Shown: one piece after another, positions 37,601-45,735 of the stretch
Numbering within the stretch: the stretch's first letter is position 1
Layout: each line of letters opens with the position of its first letter
NCBI GenBank assembly: GCA_003213095.1
Contig: QCNV01000004.1
Span: 1-64,000 of the forward strand
Direction of reading: 5' to 3'
Length of the DNA: 64,000 nucleotides
DNA from: SAR202 cluster bacterium AG-426-M11
GTDB lineage: Bacteria; Chloroflexota; Dehalococcoidia; Lucifugimonadales; UBA826
Notes under the pieces: model-generated
What the model was told of the DNA's origin: nothing
Seen by the model: the letters and a program-made list of their open reading frames with translations, nothing else
The model's database searches: none
Made by a program: the position numbers and the translations under genes

Positions 37601-40139
37601 TATCTGAATCAGATTGGCCTGTATCACTTTCATCGCTCAAATCGGGCTTTGAGGGAGTTGATATTTCTGTATCAATAGTAATTTTTAATGGAATTTCGCT
37701 TTCAGTTACATTACCTACAGCATCAGTAGATCTAGCTGTAATTTCATGAGACCCTTCATCAAGAGGCTCAGATTTTATTGACCATTTACCAGATTCTGAG
37801 ACAGTAGTCTCACCTATAACTTGTCCACGAGTATTTAATAGCTCAATTTTAATTCCAGGAGAAGATTTGCCTTCAAAAACTGGAGAAGGATTTTTAGTAA
37901 TGTTATCCGAATTTGATTCACCGGAATCATCTCTAGACATCAAATCAACATCTGAAGGGGCACTAGCAGTAGATTCAATTTTAACAAAAACGGGCTCAGA
38001 AAGATCACTTTGATTACCAGCCACATCTTGTGATCGTGCAATAATCACATACTCTCCATCTGATAAGGTTTCAGAAATAATAGACCATAGACCTGTATTT
38101 CCAGCTGTAGTTGAGCCCAAAACGAGACCATCGCCATCTACAAGTTCTATGTATGCCAGAGGGTCAGCTATACCAGTAAATTCTGGATTCAAGCTTGATG
38201 TAAGGTCATCAGTACTTGAAGCGCCCGTATCAGTTTCTCTAGTCATGTCAGGTTTTGAAGGAGAAGTAATAGATCTATCTACTGTCACCATTAAAACAGG
38301 AGAAGGTTCGCTAAAAACATCATTATCATTCAATATTTTTGTATAAATTTGATGTTCCCCTTCAGATATATCAGAATTAGAAATGGTACATATACCAGTT
38401 TCTTGATAAGAATTCGATCCTGGGAGACATTCTCCAAGAAATATATCGTTACCTCTGTAAAAAATTACTTCATCAGATTCTGGATTTATATTTGGATGTT
38501 CAACCGAAAGATAAATTGTATTTGCGTTAGTAATGTTATCTGTGTCAGATTGCCCAGTATCGGAAGAAGTAGGATCATCAAAATTCACTATGTTCGGATT
38601 AAGATACGGAATTCCTGAAGCTATAGGCATAGTGGCGTCAAATTGGGTGATATTAAACACATAATCACCTACACCACCGCCACTATATAATCTAATTGTG
38701 TAAGTACCTGTTTGACGAATAGTCCATTCTGAAATCCTTGCGTTGTAATTGCCCCCAGAATCATCATCTGAGACTTCGATTTTCCCTTTTGGATCCAATA
38801 GCTCTATATACGCATCTACATCTCCAGTACTAGCACCTATCATTGAAAAATTGAATATCTGACCTTCAACACCTTCAAATGGAATTTCATGAACTTCATT
38901 AGAATCTTCAAACACAGAAATCAATTCTTCGTCAATACTCATAGGGTCTTTAGAAATTATTACTTCTCCCTGTTTTGGTTCTGAAGATGAAACAACAGGG
39001 TCGGAAGGAGTTGGTAATGGTTCTGGAATAATCGCGGGTGCAGGTTGTTGTGGTAACGTTGGTTCCGGTATAGATGCTTGAGGTGGTACCGAAGAAGAAT
39101 CAGCTCCAGTAGCTAAACCTACAGTATCGCCTTGATTCAAAAAGAAAAACCCTCCGCCACCTGCTACTAATAAAACTACTATTCCAACTACTGCCAAAAC
39201 AGGCATAGGAACAGGAGAGTTAGATTTTGCAGAAGATTTAGCTGGAGTGGCTGGAGTTTTTGCCATTACTTGAGTTCCTAACCCCTTAGGCATTACTCTA
39301 GTTCTTGCTACGGTAGCAGGACCTTCAGATAAAATTTTTTCTACTTTTTCTAACTCAGTAATTAATTCTTCTGCTGATTGAAATCTATTCTCATTATCTT
39401 TTGCCAACGATTTCAATAATGTTTCTTCTAATTCAGGAGGGAATTCATCTAAATAATCATTTAATGGAGGGGGTTCATTATTCATATGCCCGTTTAAAAT
39501 ATCAAAATCACTTTTACCATTGAATGGGGGTTCAGCCGTAAGCATTTGATATAAAACACAGCCCAAAGAATATATATCTGTCCTTGAATCTACTCCTTCA
39601 CCCTGAATTTGCTCGGGGGACATATATAAAGGGGTACCGACTGTGGCATTAGCATTAGTCACTTTTGATAAAACTTCTGCTGAAGCTATTCCGAAATCAA
39701 TTAACTTTACATCACCACTGTCAGTAATAAGCACATTAGCCGGTTTAATATCTCTATGGGTTATTCCAGAAGAGTGAGAAACAGCAAGTGCTGCAGCAAC
39801 CTGTTTTGTCACTGCGACAGCTCTTTGAATAGGAAGTTTTCCACCTCTTTCTAAAATTCTTTCCAAGTTTTCTGTAACGAATTCTGTGACAATATAATGT
39901 TGACCATTCTCTTCTCCATGATCAAACACTTGGATAATATTAGGATGCTGAATGGTAGCAAGTATTGAAGCTTCTCTTTGAAATCTCTCTAGAAATTCTC
40001 CATCGCTGATTGAAGCAGACAAAACTTTAACAGCCACAATTTGACCAGAAGCAGGATCTTGGGCTCTGTAAACAGCTCCCTGACCACCTTCACCTATAAG
40101 GTCTAGTATCTGATAACCACCAATCTCATTTAATTGCAT
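34692..40139 (-). CDS. Transmembrane Ser/Thr protein kinase with PPC and Ig-like repeats
   Basis: An 1815-residue PknB-type receptor kinase. The cytosolic kinase domain has IGEGGQGAVYRA (residues 15-26), lysine 38 in VAVKVL, THRDIKPANVL near 130, DFG in LIDFGIASAE and GTPLYMSPEQIQG. A Pro/Ala linker and one membrane helix (VLAVVGIVVLLVAGGGGFFF, about 313-332) lead to a long exterior part: a PPC-like domain (DVDAYIELLDPKG), then about a dozen Ig-like modules of ~90-104 residues (GxW, YAxDxAGN patterns), and a Cys-containing C-terminal domain. It lies near PP2C, FHA-cyclase and TPR genes, a set typical of Hanks-kinase signalling. It is divergent from the NarL-type regulator. Confidence 0.93.
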   Translation of the reverse strand: MQLNEIGGYQILDLIGEGGQGAVYRAQDPASGQIVAVKVLSASISDGEFLERFQREASILATIQHPNIIQVFDHGEENGQHYIVTEFVTENLERILERGGKLPIQRAVAVTKQVAAALAVSHSSGITHRDIKPANVLITDSGDVKLIDFGIASAEVLSKVTNANATVGTPLYMSPEQIQGEGVDSRTDIYSLGCVLYQMLTAEPPFNGKSDFDILNGHMNNEPPPLNDYLDEFPPELEETLLKSLAKDNENRFQSAEELITELEKVEKILSEGPATVARTRVMPKGLGTQVMAKTPATPAKSSAKSNSPVPMPVLAVVGIVVLLVAGGGGFFFLNQGDTVGLATGADSSSVPPQASIPEPTLPQQPAPAIIPEPLPTPSDPVVSSSEPKQGEVIISKDPMSIDEELISVFEDSNEVHEIPFEGVEGQIFNFSMIGASTGDVDAYIELLDPKGKIEVSDDDSGGNYNARISEWTIRQTGTYTIRLYSGGGVGDYVFNITQFDATMPIASGIPYLNPNIVNFDDPTSSDTGQSDTDNITNANTIYLSVEHPNINPESDEVIFYRGNDIFLGECLPGSNSYQETGICTISNSDISEGEHQIYTKILNDNDVFSEPSPVLMVTVDRSITSPSKPDMTRETDTGASSTDDLTSSLNPEFTGIADPLAYIELVDGDGLVLGSTTAGNTGLWSIISETLSDGEYVIIARSQDVAGNQSDLSEPVFVKIESTASAPSDVDLMSRDDSGESNSDNITKNPSPVFEGKSSPGIKIELLNTRGQVIGETTVSESGKWSIKSEPLDEGSHEITARSTDAVGNVTESEIPLKITIDTEISTPSKPDLSDESDTGQSDSDNVTTDTSPTFKGTSDPTTLIELFVGSAVIGTGYSNSRGIWSITTEGMFGKQEVYAVATDRAGNESSSSSELLVEVLVQGVGQSSAPQLVASSDSGRYSYDGITNESTPSFTGNAKPDVNVTLFDTRGNELGSSTVRSNGVWTLQSSYINDGKHDVYVILTDEAGNEGDPSPSSTVNIDTQAPSGLRQPILFEEGDSDSPTIIGGTFTEEALIEVVTSDGYFIGETEVEGSSWDLEIFSLQPGDYLIQYFATDIAGNMSQISPGLPIIIKGQSIQQPEINSIEGSTENGTWGSSYDSTFTDGWISISGTSEPFHRIEIFDSSNGRLIGESFSDFNGNWYSQNFDFLSIGKYSIYAISYDPDDGFLSIPSEDYNFEIIPSPPPSAPSKLSMVYWDNDSQRELTGTNTSERFPCFRGQADQFTEVVLQSEFGEIGRGWSDYGQWNICPQSEMPIGEYAVWAYSYDPDDRQRISDDSDYLYIEIFVETLQPPSGLSMVFWDNDARTQITGTSTSERFPCFRGQADQFTEVVLQSEFGEIGQGWSDYGEWNICSKSEMPIGEYAIWAYSYDPGDPQRVSDDSDYLYIEITSENINAPRDLTMYYFDNDSGREVNAKTITRFQDPFFRGFADSNSEVILWGNGRQLGKGYADYQGSWTIYPNGELEVGSYEIWAESVMMDQYSNNQIYSEPSETLFIEVTEEIRNAPVIGGMISEGEFTSTSYSPNVSFEGKLDLGNNSGGAYIDLYTSDGTFIGGTFISQFDGNYWNIDDIYLEPGKYQLYAIAYYENGGNSEPSDYLSIEIMSQNSGFNQSSNFNNRGGGFTSIGDWSGKTGTVSVYDSNDIFIEGLAPFFWSITSANAQNAYFYPNANLVAGINSSGCFSGNSGYKNFDNVDLLVDANNHEFSSTYTIGICTQESSNSSELMLMFNPGTNQYGLLEFAAISNSNLILNYWVGDPGVTNFSGAPQVYESDFGR
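35850..36470 (-). repeat. Near-identical 312-bp duplication of one Ig-like module
   Basis: Two consecutive modules of the kinase's exterior part are nearly identical in DNA at an offset of 312 bp (104 codons). Both encode ERFPCFRGQADQFTEVVLQS, EFGEIGxGWSDYGxWNIC and SEMPIGEYAxWAYSYDP. Other modules in the protein are far more diverged, so this unit duplicated recently. Confidence 0.85.
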
Positions 40140-40251
40140 AACATTTTTCTATTTTTATTGTGCCAATTGATTTATCAAAGTTTATAGAACATTTTATTAC
40201 ACTCATTGAATAACGAACAGACAAATTACTACAGAGTGGTGACACCTACTC

Positions 40252-40281
40252 AATTCAAGTGTAACTACTTGAATTTTTTTT
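40252..40281 (+). terminator. Orphan plus-strand intrinsic terminator
   Basis: AATTCAAGT-GTAACT-ACTTGAATT is a perfect 9-bp hairpin running into eight T (40274-40281). No plus-strand gene ends upstream within 8 kb; the kinase is divergent. It lies 50 bp before the NarL-type regulator gene. It therefore ends either a short leader or a small RNA starting inside the 191-bp spacer. A second dyad, GAGTGGTG-A-CACCTACTC, lies 15-30 bp before it. Confidence 0.65.
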
Positions 40282-40330
40282 AGATTTTAACAAAAATAGA
40301 CTATATAAAATCAAATTAGGATTTAAACCA

Positions 40331-40987
40331 ATGGATAATAGTTCTGATTTAATAAAAATTATCATCGCAGATGATCATGCAATTTTTAGAGCAGGAATTA
40401 TCAAAGTGCTGAATCTAGATTCTCAATTCCAAATTATAGGTGAAGCCACAAACGGTTTAGACGCTATTTCATTAATCAATAATTTGTCACCAGATGTAGC
40501 ACTCCTAGACATCAAAATGCCTGGAAAAACAGGAATTGAAATTGTTAGAGAATTAAACACAATCAACTCGTCTACAAAATGTTTGGTTTTGACAAACTAC
40601 GATGACCCAGAATATATCCTAGATGCTATAGGTGAAGGTGCAAATGGCTATGTATTAAAAACTATTGAACCATCAAATCTAATAGATAGCGTTAAGGCTG
40701 TATCTGAAGGTGAAATAGTTTTAGATCCCGCAATAGCAACCTTAGTAGCAAAACTATGGCGCCAAAGACAGTCTCCCAATAATGATATTGTAGGAATAAA
40801 ATCTCTTACAGACCGAGAAAAAGAAACTTTAGAGTTAGCATGTGGGGGATTACGAAACAAAGATATTTCCAGTGAAATGGGTATTAGCGTAAGAACTGTA
40901 GAAGGTCATTTCAATAGAATTTTTTCTAAATTAGGCGTTTCTTCAAGAACTGAAGCTGTGTTACAAGCAGTTTCAGAAAATGTTTAA
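40331..40987 (+). CDS. NarL/FixJ-family response regulator
   Basis: An N-terminal receiver domain (IIIADDHAIFRAGI, phospho-acceptor Asp60 in ALLDIKMPGKTG, the T in CLVLTNYDD and K in GYVLKT) is followed by a LuxR-type HTH (LTDREKETLELACGGLRNKDISSEMGISVRTVEGHFNRIFSKLGVSSRTEAV). It is 218 residues. No kinase gene is adjacent on its strand; the cNMP-binding histidine kinase 2.3 kb away is of the matching DHp type and could be a partner. Its leader holds the orphan terminator, so its expression may be attenuated. Confidence 0.93.
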   Translation: MDNSSDLIKIIIADDHAIFRAGIIKVLNLDSQFQIIGEATNGLDAISLINNLSPDVALLDIKMPGKTGIEIVRELNTINSSTKCLVLTNYDDPEYILDAIGEGANGYVLKTIEPSNLIDSVKAVSEGEIVLDPAIATLVAKLWRQRQSPNNDIVGIKSLTDREKETLELACGGLRNKDISSEMGISVRTVEGHFNRIFSKLGVSSRTEAVLQAVSENV

Positions 40988-40988
40988 T

Positions 40989-41774
40989 TTATAACTTGAA
41001 AATTTTAGAGAAAAAACCACTTTTATTTTTACCCGTAGTAACACATCCAACCAAAACAGTAATATTATCTGTTCCGCCATTCTGATTTGCTAACTGAATT
41101 AATAGATTTGGAGTTTCAGCAAGTTCTTTTTTAATCAGAGTATCTTGAATCACATGATCTGATACCAACCCAGACAAACCATCAGAACAAACTAATACTA
41201 CATCACCTTCATATATATCCATTGAAGTTACATCAACCTCTACTTCAGAGTTCAATCCAATTGCTCTTGTGATTACATTATTTCTAGGATGGTTGATAGC
41301 ATCTTCAGGCTTAATAATGCCCAATGCAACCTGCTCTGCAACCCAGCTATGATCTTGAGTAATTTGAATAATTTTTTCAGATCTCAAAAGATATGCTCTA
41401 CTATCTCCTACATGAGCATAAAACAATCTATTGTCATAAAACAGAACTGAAGTAAATGTTGTACCCATACCTAAAGTTTCAGATTCTTTAGACTTTTCAT
41501 AGACTTTAAAATTTGCGTGCTTTAAAGAATTTATAAGATGTTCTTCAATACGATTAGATTTTAATATTTTAAAATTTTCAACAAAATATCTTACAGACAA
41601 TTCACTTGCTACTTCTCCAGCTTCATGGCCTCCCATTCCATCTGCAACAACTAACAAAGTGTAATCTTTTTGTTTGTCAGCATGATGAATAAAATAATAA
41701 TCCTCATTGTGATCTCTTACGAGACCTACATCTGTAGCACCATGTGATTCAACAACGAATTGCGTTTTTTTCAT
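40989..41774 (-). CDS. PP2C-family Ser/Thr protein phosphatase
   Basis: Metal-dependent phosphatase likely to reverse Hanks-type kinase phosphorylation. SHGATDVGLVRDHNEDYYF, VVADGMGGHEAGEVASEL, GTTFTSVLFYDNRLFYAHVGDSRAYLL, QDHSWVAEQ and VCSDGLSGLV are the PP2C motifs, with all metal aspartates. A short basic tail ends the protein. I prefer ATG 41774, which gives 261 residues beginning just before the domain; the ORF-track TTG at 41804 adds ten unlike residues. Its stop is 2 bp from the convergent NarL regulator stop. Confidence 0.92.
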   Translation of the reverse strand: MKKTQFVVESHGATDVGLVRDHNEDYYFIHHADKQKDYTLLVVADGMGGHEAGEVASELSVRYFVENFKILKSNRIEEHLINSLKHANFKVYEKSKESETLGMGTTFTSVLFYDNRLFYAHVGDSRAYLLRSEKIIQITQDHSWVAEQVALGIIKPEDAINHPRNNVITRAIGLNSEVEVDVTSMDIYEGDVVLVCSDGLSGLVSDHVIQDTLIKKELAETPNLLIQLANQNGGTDNITVLVGCVTTGKNKSGFFSKIFKL

Positions 41775-41872
41775 TCCTGTTTCCCAATTAAAGTATTTAT
41801 ACAATAATTAATTAATCTTATTACGTTCTACATTGTTATAATAGTGGAAAAATTGAAGAAATAAATTTACAT

Positions 41873-42796
41873 ATGTTTTCAAATTTATCTTACATAATAG
41901 ATGTTATAGTTTTCTCTCTCTCTTTATTAATCATTATGGGAGCAGTGAGTTCTTTAGTTCTATTAGTATGGAAATTATCTAAAGACAAAGAGAAACAATC
42001 TTCATTGCAAATCATAGAAGAGATCAAAAATTCGCCTAACCTTCAGCCACAAACAACAAATCTAACTGTTTCAAACTCTGAAATTCAACAAAGAGAAATG
42101 ACTTTGGAAGTAGCAAAAAATCTTCTTGAAAGAGAAGGGTTCAAAATTTCCACACAAAGTGAAAAACAAACAAATTCCAGATCAACTGTTCCAACTGTAT
42201 CCAACTCAAACTTTTCACAGAATCTTCCTACAAATCATCCTGCATTTATGTTGTTAAAAACTGGGAATGTCCACATGAAACATGGAGATTTCCCAGCTGC
42301 TATAAAAGATTTTAGCGATGCATTAATACTAAATCCGTCTTATGCTGGTGCGTACAATGCAAGAGGTATGGCTAACCGCAAAATGAAAGATTTTCAGTCA
42401 GCACTTCAAGACTACAATTCAGCCTTAAAATTACACAATAATCTAGCTGCAGCTTATAACAATCGTGGAGTAATATTCATGGAAATCAGACAATTTGAAG
42501 CTGCTTTAAAAGACTTCGATAAAGCTTTAGATTTAGAACCTCAAAATTCATACGGTTATTCTAATAGAGCTGTAGCGTACAATTACATGCGAGATTTCAA
42601 TAAAAGTATTAGTGAAAGTACTAGAGCGGTAGAGATCAATCCCCATTTGCCAGAGGCATATGTAGTCAGGGGAATCGCAAAAATCCAGATTGGAGCCAAT
42701 CAGGCTGCAACATTAGATTTTGACGTTGCTGAATCATTGGGCTACAAAAGAGTTGATATAGAAGATCGTCTTAATGCGATTAAACAATCCATTTAA
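41873..42796 (+). CDS. Membrane-anchored TPR protein
   Basis: One N-terminal membrane helix (VIVFSLSLLIIMGAVSSLVLLVW, about residues 11-33), a polar linker with QLR-poor Ser/Asn-rich stretch, then four to five TPR units from about residue 125: NVHMKHGDFPAAIKDFSDAL, NRKMKDFQSALQDYNSAL, NRGVIFMEIRQFEAALKDFDKAL, YNYMRDFNKSISESTRAVEI and a last partial one. It is probably a scaffold facing the cytoplasm. Its end overlaps the prepilin peptidase gene by 23 bp, so they are co-transcribed and it may belong to the archaellum machinery. Confidence 0.82.
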   Translation: MFSNLSYIIDVIVFSLSLLIIMGAVSSLVLLVWKLSKDKEKQSSLQIIEEIKNSPNLQPQTTNLTVSNSEIQQREMTLEVAKNLLEREGFKISTQSEKQTNSRSTVPTVSNSNFSQNLPTNHPAFMLLKTGNVHMKHGDFPAAIKDFSDALILNPSYAGAYNARGMANRKMKDFQSALQDYNSALKLHNNLAAAYNNRGVIFMEIRQFEAALKDFDKALDLEPQNSYGYSNRAVAYNYMRDFNKSISESTRAVEINPHLPEAYVVRGIAKIQIGANQAATLDFDVAESLGYKRVDIEDRLNAIKQSI

Positions 42797-43334
42797 AATT
42801 AGCAAGAAATCTACCTTACTGATATCAATTATATTTTCTGCAATTGTATCTATAGATTTCAACACATCGATTTATGAAAACATATATTTATTTCTAAATT
42901 TATCAATAATTTTTTGGGGATTAATAGTACTAGGAATTTCAGATTATTCCTCTAATAAAATTTCAAACAAAATCATCTTAATGTTAATTTCTATTAGCCT
43001 GATATTTAGCGCTATTGATTTACAAAATAATTCATTTACATTAGACAACCAATCTCTTCTAATACATATAAGCGGCGGAATACTAGGATTTACTGTTTTT
43101 TTGGTGGTTTATCTTCTCCCAAAACAAATATTAGGAGGTGGAGATGTAAAACTGGCAGGGTTAATTGGAATAATTACAGGATTCCCAATGGTCACCATAG
43201 TCCTATTGTTAGGATTATTTAGTTGTGTGATTATAGAACGAATCAAAAACACATCTTCATCTATTCCTTTAGGATTCTACCTAGTAATAATCACTATAAT
43301 CTATTTAGGAATATTTAATATTTTCTTTCAATAA
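42774..43334 (+). CDS. Type IV prepilin/archaellin peptidase (A24 family)
   Basis: Aspartyl membrane protease that cleaves class III signal peptides. It is 186 residues with about six helices, the short TadV/CpaA/FlaK (ArlK) form without the N-methyltransferase domain. Both catalytic aspartates are visible: Asp57 in LGISDYSSNKISNKI and Asp124 in the GxGD motif ILGGGDVKLAG. The archaellin gene 8.5 kb away carries a matching signal peptide, so this is the likely processing enzyme. Its 3' end overlaps the convergent histidine kinase gene by 20 bp. Confidence 0.9.
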   Translation: MRLNNPFKISKKSTLLISIIFSAIVSIDFNTSIYENIYLFLNLSIIFWGLIVLGISDYSSNKISNKIILMLISISLIFSAIDLQNNSFTLDNQSLLIHISGGILGFTVFLVVYLLPKQILGGGDVKLAGLIGIITGFPMVTIVLLLGLFSCVIIERIKNTSSSIPLGFYLVIITIIYLGIFNIFFQ

Positions 43335-44427
43335 TTTCTTGTGTCAATTTATCGGAATTCCTAGTAATTGGAATATTCCCTACGACAGAAGTACCAGAAC
43401 CTAATTTAGAAACTACATCGACATTGCCTCCAACTCTTTCAGCTCGTAATTTCAAATTCAAAAGTCCGAAGTGTCCTGCTTGAGGAACATTTGAAATATT
43501 ATCTTCTTCAAATCCAATTCCATCATCTTGAATTTCAAAATCAATACTCTTTTCATTCCAAATAATAGATATAACCACCATTTCAGCTTTTGCATGTTTA
43601 AGTGAATTTAACAAAGCTTGACGAACAATATGAAAAATATCTTTTGATACGGGTCCAGGTAATTTATCTTGATCTAAATTTGACCTATAAATAATTTTAG
43701 TATCACCTTTTGTAGGATTTAAATCAATATTTTGAAGTAAAGCTACTATAGCACTATCTAATCCAGTCAAAGCTAAATCATCATGACCTTTTTCTTTTAC
43801 TAATTGTCTCAAATTTTGATCTGCATTTTTCACCATACTTACAATTTCATCAACTTGATCTAATAAAGCTGAATCAGAAGATAATGTGTATTTCATTAAA
43901 CCTAAATTCATCAGAATAGCACTAAGTTCACTCATAGTTTGATCATGTAAATCTGCAGCTAATTCTTTACGCATATCTTCTCGGCCTTGCTCAATCGCAT
44001 CAAACTGCTCTATTCTTCTGAGCCTGTAGGCTAAAATTTGAGCTATTCTCTTTAAAAAGTTCTGCGAAATTTCAGGGTGATCAACAGATAATTTATCAAA
44101 AGAGTCTCTTGAAATCCTAAATAGGGAGCATTCAGTTCTCGCAATCACTCTCGCAGTACGGGGGTTGGAGTCTAAAAATGCTATTTCACCAATAATAGAC
44201 CCCGGTTTAATCCAAGCAACTGTAATCCATAAATCATTGACCTTTATTTCAACTAATGCCTCGCCTTTAACAAGTAAATCTAAGTTAGTAGAAATCTCTC
44301 CATAATCAACGATAATTTGATCTGATGAAACTATAACTTCGTTTCCATAATCATTGAGAGATTCAATCAAATTTCCCATTTCATCAACTGAAAATATAGG
44401 CTCATCCAGTGAATTTTGCATTTCCAC
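43315..44427 (-). CDS. Histidine kinase with N-terminal cyclic-nucleotide-binding domain
   Basis: A cytosolic 370-residue sensor without membrane helices. Residues ~20-140 are a Crp-like cNMP-binding domain (IKPGSIIGEIAFLDSNPRTARVIARTECSLFRI). A linker leads to a HisKA_3-type H-box, ELAADLHDQTMSELSAILMN, and a HATPase domain with VRQALLNSLKHAKA, DDGIGFEE and HFGLLNLKLRAERVGG. The PRTARV segment matches the phosphate-binding cassette (in Crp, RSAxV). It is 10 bp downstream of the response regulator, a cognate pair at the end of the archaellum operon. cAMP from the FHA-cyclase is a plausible ligand, but that is inference. Confidence 0.9.
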   Translation of the reverse strand: MEMQNSLDEPIFSVDEMGNLIESLNDYGNEVIVSSDQIIVDYGEISTNLDLLVKGEALVEIKVNDLWITVAWIKPGSIIGEIAFLDSNPRTARVIARTECSLFRISRDSFDKLSVDHPEISQNFLKRIAQILAYRLRRIEQFDAIEQGREDMRKELAADLHDQTMSELSAILMNLGLMKYTLSSDSALLDQVDEIVSMVKNADQNLRQLVKEKGHDDLALTGLDSAIVALLQNIDLNPTKGDTKIIYRSNLDQDKLPGPVSKDIFHIVRQALLNSLKHAKAEMVVISIIWNEKSIDFEIQDDGIGFEEDNISNVPQAGHFGLLNLKLRAERVGGNVDVVSKLGSGTSVVGNIPITRNSDKLTQEIIERKY

Positions 44428-44437
44428 TCATTTTCAC

Positions 44438-45106
44438 CTATTGGGCTGAGGATTGATTATATAAATTGACGCAATGATCCAAAAATGCGACACCAACGCT
44501 AGGCTGCAAATTTTCAGAAATTTGGATACCCAATGATTCTGCAATTACCTGCAATTCTTTTTCCAATTGATTTAAAGTTATGTCTAATTCATTAGAAATT
44601 TCATTTAAATCCATACCATTACAATTTAAAGCTATGATTTCCAATTGTTGATCAGTGAAATTACTATTCGATGAATCTGAATGCCGATTATAATATCCAA
44701 TTAATTTTTCAACTAAAACTTTATCTAAAACAAAATATCTTTGCTGAACCAAATTCACAGTCCTAATCAACTCTCCAATATCATCTAGTGAGCTTTTTAA
44801 AACATACGCTTTTGCAATAGGATCATCGCCAATCAAATCTTGAATATATGTCCAATCATCATAAGCAGAGACTATTACTATTCCAATTTCTGGAGATTGG
44901 CTTCTTATCAATTTACTTGCAGAAATCCCATCTAGTTTAGGCATTCGGACATCTAAAACAGCAACATCTATTTTATGTTCAGAAATTGCTTCCACAGCTT
45001 GTAACCCATCTTCTACAACTGAAGATACATCAAAATTGATAGATAGAACTCTTTTATATAAAGATCTTATGGGTTCCGAATCATCGGCTATTAAAATTTT
45101 TGACAT
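44438..45106 (-). CDS. Response regulator with LuxR-like C-terminal region
   Basis: The receiver domain starts at once (SKILIADDSEPIRSLYKR), with phospho-acceptor Asp52 in VAVLDVRMPKLDG, then VIVSAYDD and AYVLKSSLDD. The C-terminal part (LTDQQLEIIALNCNGMDLNEISNELDITLNQLEKELQVIAESLGI) follows the LuxR/NarL HTH pattern weakly, so it may be a diverged DNA-binding or protein-binding domain. It lies between the acidic protein and the histidine kinase, all in the direction of the archaellum genes. Confidence 0.85.
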   Translation of the reverse strand: MSKILIADDSEPIRSLYKRVLSINFDVSSVVEDGLQAVEAISEHKIDVAVLDVRMPKLDGISASKLIRSQSPEIGIVIVSAYDDWTYIQDLIGDDPIAKAYVLKSSLDDIGELIRTVNLVQQRYFVLDKVLVEKLIGYYNRHSDSSNSNFTDQQLEIIALNCNGMDLNEISNELDITLNQLEKELQVIAESLGIQISENLQPSVGVAFLDHCVNLYNQSSAQ

Positions 45107-45111
45107 AAACC

Positions 45112-45720
45112 TTACTTTTTAGAAAGTAATTCATATACTTCTAATAATTCTTGTTTGAGCTGTTCGATAGTGACTGTACCATGTTTATCTAATAGCTGTC
45201 CCACTTGAGGACGTACTTCAATTTTATCGGCAAACAGATCATCCATCTCACTTGAATCCTCATCAATAATTTCTGATACTTGAATTTCTTCAAATTCTTC
45301 ATCAGAGTCTTCTTCTGAATCTGATTCTTCATCAGATGAGACTGATACTGTTTTAAGATTTTTAGGTTTTTCAAAATTTGGAGTAACTGATGTCGCAGTA
45401 GATTCGGGACTAAGATCTTCAGCATCGATAATATTAATATCAGAATCTGAGTCTATACCTGCAGATTCAGATTGATCAGCTTCATCAACTTTCAATACAG
45501 GTTCGAATACATCTTCATAAATTTCAGGATCTAATTCACTCAAATCCCAAAGAGCTTCGGTATTGTTTGATGGATCTGTATCGTCAAACTTTTCTTCAAT
45601 TATTTCAGAATCCAATCCATCTAAATCTGGTGTATCTTCTTTTTTGCCTCCAGTAATACCACTATCTATCTTCTTCATTACGTCGCCAAATTTATCGTAA
45701 ATAGTTCTTCTTACATCCAT
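45112..45720 (-). CDS. Acidic low-complexity protein downstream of arlJ
   Basis: A 202-residue protein with a basic amphipathic start (MDVRRTIYDKFGDVMKKID), a long very acidic Asp/Glu/Ser-rich middle (for example SVSSDEESDSEEDSDEEFEE) and an ordered helical end (VGQLLDKHGTVTIEQLKQELLEVYELLSKK). No family is recognised. It is 15 bp after arlJ and 5 bp before the response regulator gene. By position it could link the regulator to the motor, a role played by ArlCDE/CheF in archaea, but nothing in the sequence proves it. Confidence 0.7.
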   Translation of the reverse strand: MDVRRTIYDKFGDVMKKIDSGITGGKKEDTPDLDGLDSEIIEEKFDDTDPSNNTEALWDLSELDPEIYEDVFEPVLKVDEADQSESAGIDSDSDINIIDAEDLSPESTATSVTPNFEKPKNLKTVSVSSDEESDSEEDSDEEFEEIQVSEIIDEDSSEMDDLFADKIEVRPQVGQLLDKHGTVTIEQLKQELLEVYELLSKK

Positions 45721-45735
45721 TTATTTTTTCTCCTA

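Noticed and set aside
38349-38618. 89-residue plus-strand ORF inside the kinase gene
   Set aside because: Shadow of the Ig-like repeats; composition and lack of RBS argue against it.
45189-45425. 78-residue minus-strand ORF overlapping the acidic gene
   Set aside because: Alternative frame of the acidic low-complexity gene, giving a Leu/Lys-rich artefact.
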